Below, in pieces: positions 1-10,137 of a stretch of 64,000 bases of DNA. Below the pieces are notes generated by a model. It did not search any database, was not told where the DNA came from, and saw only the letters and a program-made list of their open reading frames with translations. Every line of letters begins with the position of its first letter. Positions within the stretch are counted from its first letter, which is position 1. A program made the translations under genes and the position numbers. This DNA is from Heterodera schachtii. Lineage: Eukaryota > Nematoda > Chromadorea > Rhabditida > Heteroderidae. The DNA is taken from contig SIJG01000212.1 of assembly GCA_023374025.1 (NCBI GenBank), positions 1 through 64,000 of the forward strand, given 5' to 3'.

Positions 1-182
1 ATTCCTTTTTTGTATTCCTGGAAAAATTGGTTGCAATTTCGAGTCGAGAAGAAATTGGATATTTTTGTGCTAATCCAAACTTTTTTTGATGAAAAGCACC
101 AAAACTCAGAGATTTTTTTGAAATTTAAAATTTGGTATAATTTTAGCACCGATTTTTGTATTCATTTTTTGTATAAGTACAG

Positions 183-2626
183 GTTCAGCCGGAGCATTCC
201 ACTATCTGTGGATGACATGTCGTCAACAGATCCGTCTACCTCAGTGTGGCAAATGCCCACAACAACAGCGGCGGGTGCCAACAATGCCAAGGCGGAGGAA
301 AAGCCGCCGGAATCGAATGCCGTGCCGAAAACGACGGCATCGACAATGGCATTGCGCAATGGTGGTCAGCTGCAGATGAACAACGGCGGAAACTCAACAA
401 AAACGGCAGCAACAAACGGTGCAGTCATCAACCATTCCAAGCAGTACCAGGAACAACTGCTGGAGCAACAACGGAGAGCGAGGGAGGCGCAGAGCAACGA
501 CGACTCCAACGAGTCGGCCGCAACAACAACGATGGCATATGATGAGGAGCTGCTGCAGCACAACCACCACAATTTGAAGCAGGACAGGGAAGAGGAGGAG
601 GAGGGCGAGGAGGAGAACAGCAGGCGAAGACAACTGCTCAGGGAACAATGCTTCAAGGTGGGGGCGGGTGGAAGGGCATGGCACGGACTGGTCGAGAGTC
701 TCGAGACCGGAAGAATTGATTGTGATCGATTGAGAAATGTGAGTGATCTGGCAGGTCAGGATGTTACGTGCATGAGTGTTTTAAAGCATTTCTCGAGTTG
801 GCACATTCAAAAGTTGGGAGAGTGGCCAGAGAAATGAATGCTGTGGCCGAGAGTTTCGAGACAAAAGAGCGAAAATTAAAAAAAAACTGCATTTTTTCCG
901 AGTCGAGGCTCGAAAATTGGGAAAGAGACTCGCTTATACTCACCATGGCTTTTATTTCTTTAATTGCTAAACCACTCCCGGTGGGAAAAAATTGGAATTT
1001 CTAAAAAGAAAAGGCTTTTCAGCAGCCCTACAAAAAAGGCACTGTTGGGCCACCGACAAAATTGGCACTTTTCTCCCGATGGTTCCGCAAAGGGTGCACC
1101 GACGACAGCTCGGCACAAATTGTGCGCATGCGCAGTTTGGAGAAGCGGAAACGGCGGCTTAAAGTCAGTGGGCGGGGGACGATAAAAAAATATATTTTTT
1201 TAAATTTTGCGTTTGACAAAATGCAAATTTAAATTTTCAAAAAAAATGTTCAGGCCAAAGAAAGGCAGGCCACGTTGCTGCTCGGTCTCATTCTGTTCGC
1301 GTTCATTGCCAGTTGGATGCCATTTTTTGTGAGCATATTTACGAACTAATCGTTGGATAATTAGAATGCTAAAATGGATTTTATCGGAAAAAATTGTAAA
1401 AAAACGATGGAGATAAAGCCGGGATAAATGTGTACAAAAGACATACGAGATACAGTACAAATAGGTGCCAAAAAAAGTTTGTGGAAGTAAGGCACATTCG
1501 AGAGTTTCTGAATGCATTTTTCGAAAATTAAACAATTTTAAATCATGTCAAGTAACAAAAAAACAAATTTAAATTGAATTTTTTTAATAATTTCTTCATT
1601 AGGAGCAGGAATTTTAAAAAATTTTTAGAATTCCTGGCGAGTTTTTTTCATATACCGTATTTTCTCTTTTTATCCCCCCGGGGGGGGGGATTATTTTCAA
1701 ACTCCTCAGAAAGTGGGGGGGGGGATAATTAGAGACGGGGGGATTAATGGAGACGGTGGGATTATTTTCAAACTCCTCAGAAAGGGGGGGGGGATAATTA
1801 GAGACGGTGGGATTAATGGAGACGGGGGGGGGATAAAAAGAGAAAATACGGTAAACACACGCATTCTGCATTTATAATTTTTAGCAGGAATTCAAATCAA
1901 AAAATGGCCATCAAAATTCTTGGGTTTACGATTATTATTTTTTTAATACGGTATCGTAACCAACCCATTCATAATAATACCATAAGAAGAATTGAAGAGA
2001 ATACAGAAATTTATGCAGATAATGTACGTGCTCAATGCGTTGCACATTTACACGCCTACGGTGGTGTTCAAATTCTTCTTTTGGCTTGGATACTGTATGT
2101 CATTTAAAAAAATGGTTACGGTATCTTTTATTAAAGAAAAATTTGTTCAGGTAACAGTGCCATCAACCCAATCATCTACACTTATTTTAATCGGTAAAGC
2201 AAAATTGCACCTATTAGTGAAATGGTTGAAAAAAATATCTACCGTAACCGGGAGGGGGGGGGGGGGGTACGGTAGTTATTTTTTTTTTCCTTAAAATTTA
2301 TTTTGGTATACTGTAAGGGCAAAATTTTACAAAATTAATAAAATGGATTTTTCGTAAATTTTTCAAAGATCTAAAATTCAACCGGAGAACATAAAAACTG
2401 AAAATTTTTTGTAAAAACTTAGACTATCTCAAGAAATTTTCAAGTTAAACCCAAAATTTTTGTCCCAAAAAAAGGAAATATATAAATCCAAACAAAAAAA
2501 TATTTTCGTTTTTTTTTTGAAATTTGTCGTTTTTTCAGCGAATTTCGTCGCGCTTTGCTCAGGCTAATCCGGCGGCACCAGCACCGTTTCCAATTTCTTG
2601 AACGATTCTCCCAACACGAACCATGA
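183..2626 (+). CDS. Aminergic-type G-protein-coupled receptor, 3' part (5' end outside window)
   Basis: Five exons join in phase at 183-738, 1254-1328, 2019-2094, 2151-2193 and 2539-2626, giving 278 residues before TGA. Exon 1 follows an acceptor (tacag at 178-182) and encodes a long third intracellular loop rich in N, Q and T with an acidic run (EEEEEGEEE). Exon 2 encodes TM6, starting AKERQAT and ending WMPFF. Exon 3 encodes the third extracellular loop and the start of TM7 (FFFWLGY). Exon 4 completes TM7 with NSAINPIIY, the class-A NPxxY motif. Exon 5 gives a short basic tail beginning NREFRRAL. Every junction is GT-AG and phases agree. WLGYCNS before NPxxY is typical of biogenic-amine receptors (tyramine, octopamine, serotonin, dopamine); the ligand cannot be told because TM1-TM5 lie to the left of the window. 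The protein would act at the plasma membrane through heterotrimeric G proteins. An extra small exon between 738 and 1254 is not excluded. Confidence 0.85.
1653..1853. mobile_element. 201-bp TIR element (MITE) in the receptor's 1329-2018 intron
   Basis: The ends are inverted copies of about 27 bp, beginning TACCGTATTTTCTC on the left and ending GAGAAAATACGGTA on the right, each followed inward by a run of C or G. The interior holds two direct copies of a block with ACTCCTCAGAAAG and GATTAATGGAGAC. TA lies at both ends, which would fit a TA target duplication of the Tc1/mariner type. There is no coding capacity. Confidence 0.7.
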
Positions 2627-3556
2627 AAATGCAAAGACACTCACTTCATTAATATTCTTATTTATACCGTATATTTCCTATATATTTTTTTATTTATACA
2701 GTATATGTTGTACATACATTCAAAAAATTTTATTTTTTATCATAACAACAAAGAAAAAAAAAGAATTTACCTATTTAATTTATGAAATAATTTATAAGCA
2801 TATAAAAATATTATTTCTAGAGAATAGTACAGATGTAGTGACCATTAGAGACAGCAATTCACACGGAATACATACATATACATAATACAAGCACAGATTG
2901 TCTGATCATTAGAGACATCAACAGGTACAAGTGATCACTAATCACAGGGATTTACCTACTTCAGTTAGGCGCCAGCCATGTTTCTGGACTCTAAGTCAAC
3001 CAAATCCGACATTGTTGATCTCATTCGATAGCCCTAAAAGTGTCGTTTATTAACCTGCAAAATTCCAACAAAAAAAAAAATCGTTAATTTTGAACAATTG
3101 CCAAAAGCACAGAAAAAACCCGGGTTTTCAGTCATGTTTGGCCATAATTTTTTTGAACCTTAATAAAATTTTCAAAATTTTACAGGCTAATAGATTGTCC
3201 GGGGCCCAGCTGACGGAGTCCGGGGAGAGCATTCGTCAAATGGGCATATCAGCGGTTGGGCTGCAATGCCCGACGAATCCATGCAGTGAACAGCTCAAGC
3301 AACACCGAAGTCAATTCCGTGGTCAAGAGAAGAAGAACGAACGCTTGCGGTGCCTTTTGCTGAAATCGTGCCGTGCCGACAACACATTCAAAAAAAAACC
3401 CTGTCCACCACGGAGACAAAACTCAAAATGAAAACATTAAATTGCACAATTTTCACTGCCATTTTCTTATGCAACGCGTTCTGTTTTGGCGCGGGCCCTA
3501 CGAGCCAGCCACTCCCCATCCGTTTGTGCGCTCACCCCGTCCCGCGCTCAACTTGC
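2627..3556. other. No confident gene; AT-rich spacer with a decayed repeat
   Basis: Downstream of the receptor stop I see AT-rich spacer. From about 2985 to 3210 there is diverged similarity to the foldback element at 40783-41163, for example the block around 3007 on a protein-independent 'ttgttgatctcattcga' phrase and the 'gctaataga' phrase near 3186. The moderately GC-rich stretch 3186-3410 is open on + but matches no family I know. No splice-consistent model was found. Confidence 0.5.
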
Positions 3557-4328
3557 CTTCGCACTCGCGTAATGATTCCGCTCCAGCAATTGCCTGCCAA
3601 GCGCGCGACACGTGCGGAAGTTCTCTTCGCGCGTGTCGAGATGCCACGCCTGAGGGGGGAGGGAGGTAATTGCCGAGTCATTAGGCCTAATTAGCCCGTG
3701 CAGCACCACCTTAGGCACTTCGTTCTCCTTGCCCACAATTTTCATGGCTCTCTCACGCGCATAAGCGTCTCTCAGCGGTTTCGCATCGCCCTCAATTTGT
3801 GCCCCAATGCCGTCGATGTCTTTGAGAAATGCCTTAGAGCACTTTCAACAATATTAATAATAAAAACACTCTTGCGATGGTCAACTTTTGCCTGTTGTTT
3901 TCGTCACAGTGCGCCAACTGACAACGAATCGCGGCCCAATTCCTCGGGCCGTGCGTGCGTTTTCTCCACAATGCGTGCCAAACTGTCGCGGATACAGTCG
4001 TAAAAGAATTTGTGAATTTGACGGCTCGCCTCGAGCATCTGCTGAAGGGAGACAATGATTATGGGACTAATTAATGGTAATGGGGCACATTATGAATTTT
4101 CAACATTTGAATGACGGTAAATGGGAAGAAAAACACTGAGGGATTAAATGTCCGCCGGAGGGCATTGATCAATCAGTTGCTGTTTGAGATGTCTGACCTG
4201 TGCCCGCGTGTCGATCAGCTCCAAGCAGATTCTCCCAAGCTTCGTTCAGCGAGTGTGCTTCTCATAAAGCGATGGTCGGAGTGTCCGTCGGAGATAAGGC
4301 GGTCGAAATTGCCGTTAGCATGTGACAC
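3557..4328 (-). pseudogene. Beta-spectrin remnant, downstream part (late spectrin repeats)
   Basis: Four exon-like blocks read on the minus strand. Block 4328-4198 contains FDRLISDGHSD, NEAWENL and ELIDTRAQ in three successive frames, so it carries two frame breaks. Block 4041-3892 starts QMLEASRQIHKFFYDC and contains EELGRDSLSVGAL, then an in-frame TGA at 3906-3904 before RKQQ. Block 3832-3710 contains AFLKDIDGIGAQ and KENEV. Block 3649-3557 contains LDTREENF and LLERNHYAS. These phrases occur in this order in the later repeats of conventional beta-spectrin (C. elegans unc-70 type), the membrane-skeleton partner of alpha-spectrin. Between KENEV and LDTREENF roughly 70 residues of the usual repeat are missing. 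Two of the implied introns (3833-3891 and the one after 3557) would start with GC rather than GT. The stop, shifts and deletion argue for a pseudogene or a poorly polished sequence. Confidence 0.8.
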
Positions 4329-4504
4329 CTGCCTGCGGCACAAACAACGAAATTTGGTGCCTTTGGGGATTTTGATGTCATTTGTGCCATTTTTGCTCCT
4401 TAACCTACCCATCCGCTCCGGTGGATTAACAGTTATGATCAAAGGGCAGCAAAGGACAGATGATCAAAAGGACGGCGATCAGAGCACTCGTCAATGGCAA
4501 TGGC

Positions 4505-5061
4505 CGCTTCACGTCCGGACAATTTACGCACAAGATTTACCATTTGAAATCGTAAGTTTGAGGGGGGATTGGATTGTAATGCTAATTGGTCATCATTTTC
4601 AGCAAAGTGCCGTCTTTCTGAGCATGAACTATCGTGGAATGCCTTCCCGTACTGCAAAACGGAGCTGACCAACCCGGACTACATGAAGGACGACTTTCTG
4701 ATTTGGTTTGAAACGATGCACTTGAGCGACCGCGCCACCACCAAAACGTGACTCATCATCATCACTAATTGATTGTTAATTATGCTACAATTTTCAGTTC
4801 CGTCTTTCAGGCACTCGGTCTTTCTAAGGGAGTGCTGAACGAACGCAAAGTGGTGTGCATTGACATCGCCACGACAAACTAAGTGAGTGCCGAGAAAAGT
4901 GCCCGCCGGTGATTTTCGGCGGTTGCCAATCACGAAATTTTGACATCATTTGTCTACTAATTTAACATTACTGAATTTCCCTCGACCGCTGGTACGGACT
5001 GACGCTGGCGCAAATTCGTCTGATCGAAGAGGAGACGCAGCGGGCATTGGATGAGGGATGA
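4505..5061 (+). pseudogene. Phosphatidylinositol transfer protein (PITP) remnant, copy 1
   Basis: The first exon ends at 4551 and the next begins at 4603; spliced in phase they read GQFTHKIYHLKSKVPSF, the class-I PITP lipid-binding segment. The frame then hits TGA at about 4621, and homology resumes one frame away with LSEHELSWNAFPYC and NPDYMKDDFLIWFET. An intron (about 4748-4797) leads to a block ending KVVCIDIATT with an in-frame TAA just before gtgagt. A last block, 4981-5061, reads LTLAQIRLIEEETQRALDEG and stop, matching the PITP C-terminal helix. About 80 residues between the last two blocks, and the short stretch after KVPSF, are missing, and no AG acceptor precedes the last block. PITPs move phosphatidylinositol and phosphatidylcholine between membranes; this copy cannot encode a complete one. 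A poly(A) signal AATAAA is at 5244-5249. Confidence 0.82.
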
Positions 5062-5666
5062 CCGCCTCTGAACACTGATGATGAAACGCGAGTGCCGTGC
5101 CGATGAAGCTGACCTATTTGCTTGTTAATTGTATATAATTCACTGCTTGTCCTTTCATCCCCACGCATTTTTCGCCACTTATTGTATACTAAACACTCCC
5201 CAATTTCCTCTTAATTGGTTTGTGTTGTGCTTATGTGGCAGCAAATAAATGTTCGATTTTAAGATTTAAGCACAGTGAATGATTGAAAAATGCCGGACTC
5301 GGAGAAGGACCCGAATTTGAAATTCAAATTTTGACTTAAAAACTGATGAAAGTCACGAAAAATGTCAGAAAAGTGCAAAAATGTCTTACATAAAATCCCA
5401 AAAGTAAAAAAACAAAAACAAATAAAACTGCAAAATAGAGACTTCAACTTATGCAGATGAACGTTTTATTTACACAATACAAGTACAGGTTATGCGAGAA
5501 ATTAATACAGACGGATTATAAGTTAAATAGGGAACATAAATGAGGGAGTTAGCACAGGAAATAATTACAGGTATGGATTATGGACAAAACAGCAGTATAT
5601 GATGATCAATGGGCAGCAACAGAACAGATGATCAAAGGGACGGCGACCAGAGCACTCATCGGTGGA

Positions 5667-6292
5667 TCAGTCGGAGCGGCGCGAACGGAGAAATTCTCGG
5701 AGCTCCTCAATTCCGACGCGCATCACTTCGAAGAAAAGTTGGCGTGCCGCTGGTCCCCCGAGCACCGAAAGAAGTAAATTCCCAAAGTGTTGAGGTAGCG
5801 AAACCTGCAAAAGGGAACAATCAAACTTCATTTTTTAATGTCACGTCTGTTACCTGCTGGGACCGTGTCTGCTCCAGAACGAGTTCCGCACACTTCTGCT
5901 CCAGACGCTTCTTCTCCAAATCTGCTGCCGCGCACAGCTGCTCCAACCGTTTCTTCTCCAGAACGTGTTCCGCGCACAGCTGCTCCAACCGTTTCCTCTC
6001 CAGAACGTGTTCCGCGCACTTCTGCTCCAGATCCGCGCACTTCTGCTCCAGCCGTTTCTTCTCAAGAACGTGTTCCGCGCACATCTGTTTGAGCTCCTCC
6101 TCCTCCAATGTAGTCGGGTCCACTCCGGAGATTGTTTGCTGCTCCCCGCTGTTGTTGTTGCCTTCCTGCGACTCGCGAAAATTGGCTGCCTGATTTAAAA
6201 ATTTAATGAGGGAAAAGCGAAATTTAAAATGATAAAATTACATCCGCTGACATTAACAGTTCGGCTGGCGTACGAAGACGGGAATTAGGCAT
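5667..6292 (-). CDS. Cysteine-bearing coiled-coil protein, copy A
   Basis: Three exons join in phase 0 with GT-AG introns: 6292-6242, 6189-5854 and 5804-5667, giving 174 residues. Exon 1 starts MPNSRLRTPAELL. Exon 2 has an N/Q/E-rich lead and then consecutive 14-residue repeats of the type KCAEHVLERKRLEQ (five copies, the second followed by one 7-residue half copy), that is, coiled-coil heptads with one cysteine per repeat. Exon 3 starts VSLPQHFGNLL and ends in a basic EELREFLRSRRSD. No signal peptide, membrane segment or known domain is seen; a homo-oligomeric, possibly disulfide-linked rod is inference. A poly(A) signal lies at 5470-5465 (minus strand AATAAA). The gene is convergent with the PITP remnant. 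I do not recognise the family. Splicing symmetry and two intact copies make this a likely real gene. Confidence 0.72.
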
Positions 6293-6611
6293 AATGGACT
6301 GGGGAGCAGCACAATTGGAAGGGGAAATAGGGCTAAAAAAGAAAACGGAAAATGCGGAGGAATTGGAAGGGAATAGGCAAAAGAGAAGAAATTTGTAGAA
6401 ATGAAGTGATGCCTAAAATTTGTCTATTTATATATTGCTGAAATCACATTTTTGATGAAGTTGGTTTGATATTCAATTTGCATTTGCATCTCTCAAAAGC
6501 TATAAAAGGTTGAATATTCTACAGTTTCCAACATTCAAAATTGGTGAATATAAGCAGCAATCGTTGGATTTGCGAATGAAATTTAATGATTAAATTTTTT
6601 TCGGTTTTCAG

Positions 6612-6904
6612 ATGGGTTTCACCTTTGGATTGGAAGGACATTTTCCCATTTTTTGGTCGTCCTCAACTCGGCCTCAAATTGTTCGACCCGTTTCAATTAT
6701 TTTGTCCGTTAAATTTGTCCCATTTTTGTGTCAAACATTCGTCGTTTGGACTATCGCAAAGGTGATCATCGTCCGCCACATTTTCTTCAAATACTGATCG
6801 ACTTTTATTTATTTGTTTAGGCATTTATGCGTGCCACCATTTCTCCTTCCTCTGTCAGTTACAATATTCAATTCGTTCGTTTTTCGTCTTCCAACAGTGA
6901 TTGA
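6612..6904 (+). CDS. Possible small two-exon hydrophobic protein
   Basis: An ATG at 6612 directly follows an acceptor-like ttttcag, as expected for a trans-spliced nematode start. The exon runs to 6761, a GT-AG intron spans 6762-6820, and the second exon ends with TGA at 6902-6904; phases agree and give 77 residues. Residues about 23-48 are hydrophobic (SIILSVKFVPFLC and after), which could be one membrane segment. No domain is recognised. The reading rests only on splice sites and could be chance. Confidence 0.28.
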
Positions 6905-7027
6905 CTGTTGAAGCGATGCCCAATTGGAGAGACGGCGGCGGCGGTTCAGCGGAAACCCAAAAATTCGGCGGACGATTTGAACAAATGTCATCTTTTATTT
7001 GTGTGATGCCAATAATTAATTGACGGC

Positions 7028-8197
7028 GGTAATACTTCCGATGGTGCCCCTCTTTTTTGAAAAAAAATTTTCAAAAATTTTTTAGAGATAAAATTGTCTT
7101 TAGGGTTTTTAGGGCCGTAGAATTCGAATCTGACATCCGTTTCGACCCATTTCGAACCTCGAACCCGGATTCGAACAAAAATTCGAAAATACAATTTCCT
7201 AATAATTCACATTTATTCACTAAAATCGGTTCAATTGCATTAAAATAGTTGTTTTGCATTGATTTGTGTGTTATTAGCATTTAATATAATATGGCTGCGT
7301 TGGAAGACCTTAGAAATTTTACATTGAAAAAACTGCACGATAATTGGCGTTGAATGACATTGAGTTTGATGCTTGGCTTGAAGATATTGGTCTCCTTCAC
7401 GCACGTCGTACGTGTCCACGATGTGGTGGAGACACATCGATTAAGGCAAAAGAAGGCCGCCGTTATGGAAACTGGCGATGCAAAACAAAGAATTGCCGAA
7501 AAGAAACTGGCTATTTGGTCGGGACATTTTTCGAAGGTTCTCTTGCTATTTTGTACACAGTTTAGTGGTGTTCTAGGGTCAAAATTATCAACCAAGCAAA
7601 CTTTTGAATTGACTTATTTTTAGGCGCGTAAATATGGAACCATTGATTACATTCAGCAGGAAACTTTGTCGATTGGTTTAACTTTTGCCGTGACGTTTGT
7701 GCCGAATTCTTTGTAAGACGACCCATTGCCATCGGTGGTTAAGGTCCTAGCCAATAATCCCGGAAACCGTCTTGCACACACGCAAAATATCGAATCATTA
7801 TGGAAGAAATTGAAAAGGAATTTTAAACAACAGTTCGGGAACAAAACTGAAACATATGATACGTATTTTCCCGAATTTATCTGACGTCGGCGTTTTGGTG
7901 ATCGTGATACTGTTTTTTATAATTTTTGTTACATGTATCTGAGTTTTATCCGTGCCAATAACTGTTGCAAGGCTCATTAACACAATTGAACCGATTTTAT
8001 TGAATAAATGTGAATTTTTAGTAAATTGTATTTTCGAATTTTTGTTCAAATCCGGGTTCGAGGTTCGAAATGGGTCGAAACGGGTGTCAGATTCGAATTC
8101 TACGGACTAAAAACCCTAAAGACAATTTTATCTCTGAAAAAATTTTTGAAAATTTTTTTTTCAAAAAAGGGGGGGGGGCACCATCGGCAGTATTACC
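7028..8197 (+). mobile_element. Merlin-type DNA transposon, internally deleted
   Basis: The two ends are inverted repeats of about 210 bp: GGTAATACTTCCGATGG-type on the left (7028-7245) and its complement on the right (7975-8197). Both arms share the blocks around gacaattttatctct and cgacccatttcgaacc. The interior carries recognisable but broken Merlin transposase pieces, listed separately. I could not find a clean 8-bp target duplication (left flank ttgacggc, right flank gacttggc). The element lies between duplicated copies 1 and 2. Confidence 0.85.
7291..7970 (+). pseudogene. Merlin transposase remnant
   Basis: An ATG at 7291 opens MAALEDLRNFTLKKL. One base is missing after HDNWR, and the frame then continues with FDAWLEDIGLLHARRTCPRC, a zinc ribbon (CPRCGG, then CKTKNCRK) and GTFFEGS, the classic N-terminal part of ISXO2/Merlin transposases. 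A further piece at about 7669-7740 reads DWFNFCRDVCAEFF and ends at IAIGG followed by TAA. The last piece, about 7746-7970, reads NNPGNRLAHTQNIESLWKKL and TYFPEFI. The central catalytic DDE region between IGG and AHTQNIESLW is missing. The element can no longer make its own transposase; it could only have been moved in trans. Confidence 0.85.
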
Positions 8198-8444
8198 GAC
8201 TTGGCTAATGTGTCAAAAAATTGCAACTTAATTAAGGCCATTCTCGTCACCAGCAGCAGCAGCAGCAGAGAAAAGCCAAAGCAAAGAAAATCCGACTGAT
8301 CATTTCGTTGGAAAAGAATTATATTTGAGAAATGGTCGATCAGAAATGCTCTCTCACATTTTCATTTGTTGATTCTTTCGTTTTTTTTTTGTGTTTTACC
8401 TTTCAACTTCTTAGGTATTTCAGTCGCATCGTTATGCCTTGACC

Positions 8445-8967
8445 ATTTACGCACAAGATTTACCATTTGAAATCGTAAGTTTGAGGGGGGATTGGATTGT
8501 AATGCTAATTGGTCATCATTTTCAGCAAAGTGCCGTCTTTCTGAGCATGAACAATCGTGGCAAAACGGAGCTGACCAACCCGGACTACAGGAAGGACGAC
8601 TTTCTGATTCGGTTTGAAACGATGCACTTGAGCGACCGCGCCACCACCAAAACGTGACTCATCATCATCACTAATTGATTGTTAATTATGCTACAATTTT
8701 CAGTTCCGTCTTTCAGGCACTCGGTCTTTCTAAGGGAGTGCTGAACGAACGCAAAGTGGTGTGCATTGACATCGCCACGACAAAATAAGTGAGTGCCGAG
8801 AAAAGTGCCCGCCGGTGATTTTCGGCGGTTGCCAATCACGAAATTTTGACATCATTTGTCTACTAATTTAACATTACTGAATTTCCCTCGACCGCTGGTA
8901 CGGACTGACGCTGGCGCAAATTCGTCTGATCGAAGAGGAGACGCAGCGGGCATTGGATGAGGGATGA
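8445..8967 (+). pseudogene. PITP remnant, copy 2 (more damaged)
   Basis: This is the same sequence as 4525-5061, including the same intron and the same missing middle. It also lacks 17 bp in the WNAFPYC coding stretch (near 8560), which shifts the frame again. Homology starts abruptly near 8445, inside the FTHKIYH codons, so the left part of the first exon is absent. The final block 8887-8967 keeps the C-terminal helix codons. It carries ACAAAATAA where copy 1 has ACAAACTAA, so the stop before gtgagt is shared. Confidence 0.8.
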
Positions 8968-9223
8968 CCGCCTCTGAACACTGATGATGAAACGCGAGTG
9001 CCGTGCCGATGAAGCTGACCTATTTGCTTGTTAATTGTATATAATTCACTGCTTGTCCTTTCATCCCCACGCATTTTTCGCCACTTATTGTATACTAAAC
9101 ACTCCCCAATTTCCTCTTAATTGGTTTGTGTTGTGCTTATGTGGCAGCAAATAAATGTTCGATTTTAAGATTTAAGCACAGTGAATGATTGAAAAATGCC
9201 GGACTCGGAAAAGGACCCGAATT

Positions 9224-9679
9224 GGTAATAGTGAAGCTGGTGCCCCCCCCTTTTTGAAGAAAATTTTTTTTCTTCTAAAAAGTGAAAACATGTCTTAAGG
9301 GGTTTTGAAGGTCGCTGATCACGAATATGACACTATTTCGACCAATTCGGAATCACGAACCCGAGTTCGAACAAGTCGAAAATTCAAAACTTTTCGATTT
9401 TCCATTTAGTCTAAAAATTGTTTAAATCATCTTTTATTGAAGCACTGATGATTTTCAATTCGTTTTCGTATGTCTAAACTTTGGCAAAAATCTGAAAATC
9501 GTTTTGAGTTTTCGACTTTTTGTTTGAACTCGCGTCCGTGATTCCGAATTGATTGAAATAGATGTCATATTCGTGATCAGCGGCCTTCAAAACCCCGTAA
9601 GACATGTTTTCACGACTTTTTAGAAGAAAAAAAATTTTCTACCAAAAAAAGGGGGGGGGGCACCAGCTTCACTATTACC
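9224..9679. mobile_element. 456-bp Merlin-type MITE with 8-bp target duplication
   Basis: The element begins GGTAATAGTGAAGCTGG and ends with the complement; the arms are about 190 bp and meet near 9430-9480. It is flanked by CCCGAATT at 9216-9223 and again at 9680-9687, an 8-bp duplication as Merlin elements make. Copies 1 and 3 have a single CCCGAATT at this place, so an empty site is visible in the same window. Terminal bases resemble the larger Merlin element at 7028-8197. There is no coding region. Confidence 0.9.
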
Positions 9680-10137
9680 CCCGAATTTGTGACTCGTATC
9701 CGGGCAGGACCCCGGGATGCTGCCGAGTCCAATTTTTATGACGACTTTTACCATTTTTGCCTGTTTTTATGTGCTTCTAAGCTCTAAAACGTCTGCCTTT
9801 TATATTTTCACCGATCGAACCTTTATATTTGACATTTTCTTAATTGAAATTCAAATTTTGACTTAAAAACTGATGAAAGTCACGAAAATGTCAGAAAAGT
9901 GCAAAAATGTCTTACATAAAATCCCAAAAGTAAAAGAACAAAAACAAATAAAACTGCAAAATAGAGACTTCAACTTATGCAGATGAACTTTTTATTTACA
10001 CAATACAAGTACAGGTTATGCGAGAAATTAATACAGACGGATTATAAGTTAAATAGGGAACATAAATGAAGGGGTTAGCACAGGAAATAATTACAGGTAT
10101 GGATTATGGACAGAACAGCAGTATATGATCAAAGGGC

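Larger units (their letters stand above)
4438..6292. repeat. Duplicated block, copy 1 (PITP remnant plus coiled-coil gene)
   Basis: This stretch is nearly identical to 10888-12790 and, without the coiled-coil coding region, to 8445-10137. The left edge is a roughly 60-bp phrase (gatcaaagggcagcaa and following) that occurs again near 5603-5662, inside the 3' untranslated region of the coiled-coil gene. The right edge lies about 25 bp upstream of that gene's ATG, where copies 1 and 3 share ttgtgct and ccattatg before diverging. Confidence 0.85.
8445..10137. repeat. Duplicated block, copy 2 (interrupted, no coiled-coil coding region)
   Basis: The block matches copies 1 and 3 from the PITP remnant through the downstream spacer (about 8968-9223 and 9850-10137), including the 3' untranslated region and poly(A) signal of the coiled-coil gene near 9990. 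The coding exons themselves are missing. A Merlin-type MITE is inserted at 9224-9679, and about 160 bp (9688-9846) have no counterpart in the other copies. Confidence 0.8.

Noticed and set aside
246..684. Several frames in all phases opposite or over the receptor loop exon
   Set aside because: Low-complexity shadows of the receptor exon.
3186..3410. Possible coding exon on + (LTESGESIRQMG region)
   Set aside because: It is open but matches no family clearly and lacks a consistent donor and acceptor pair.
4111..4668. 185-codon frame on +
   Set aside because: It runs through antisense spectrin sequence, a PITP intron and a wrong PITP frame; homology lies in other frames.
5609..6193. Long serine/cysteine/phenylalanine-rich frame on + opposite the coiled-coil gene, also at 12203-12655
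   Set aside because: It is the antisense of the 42-bp repeats; the minus-strand model has matching splice phases in both copies.
7019..8205. Target duplication for the larger Merlin element
   Set aside because: ttgacggc and gacttggc do not match well enough.
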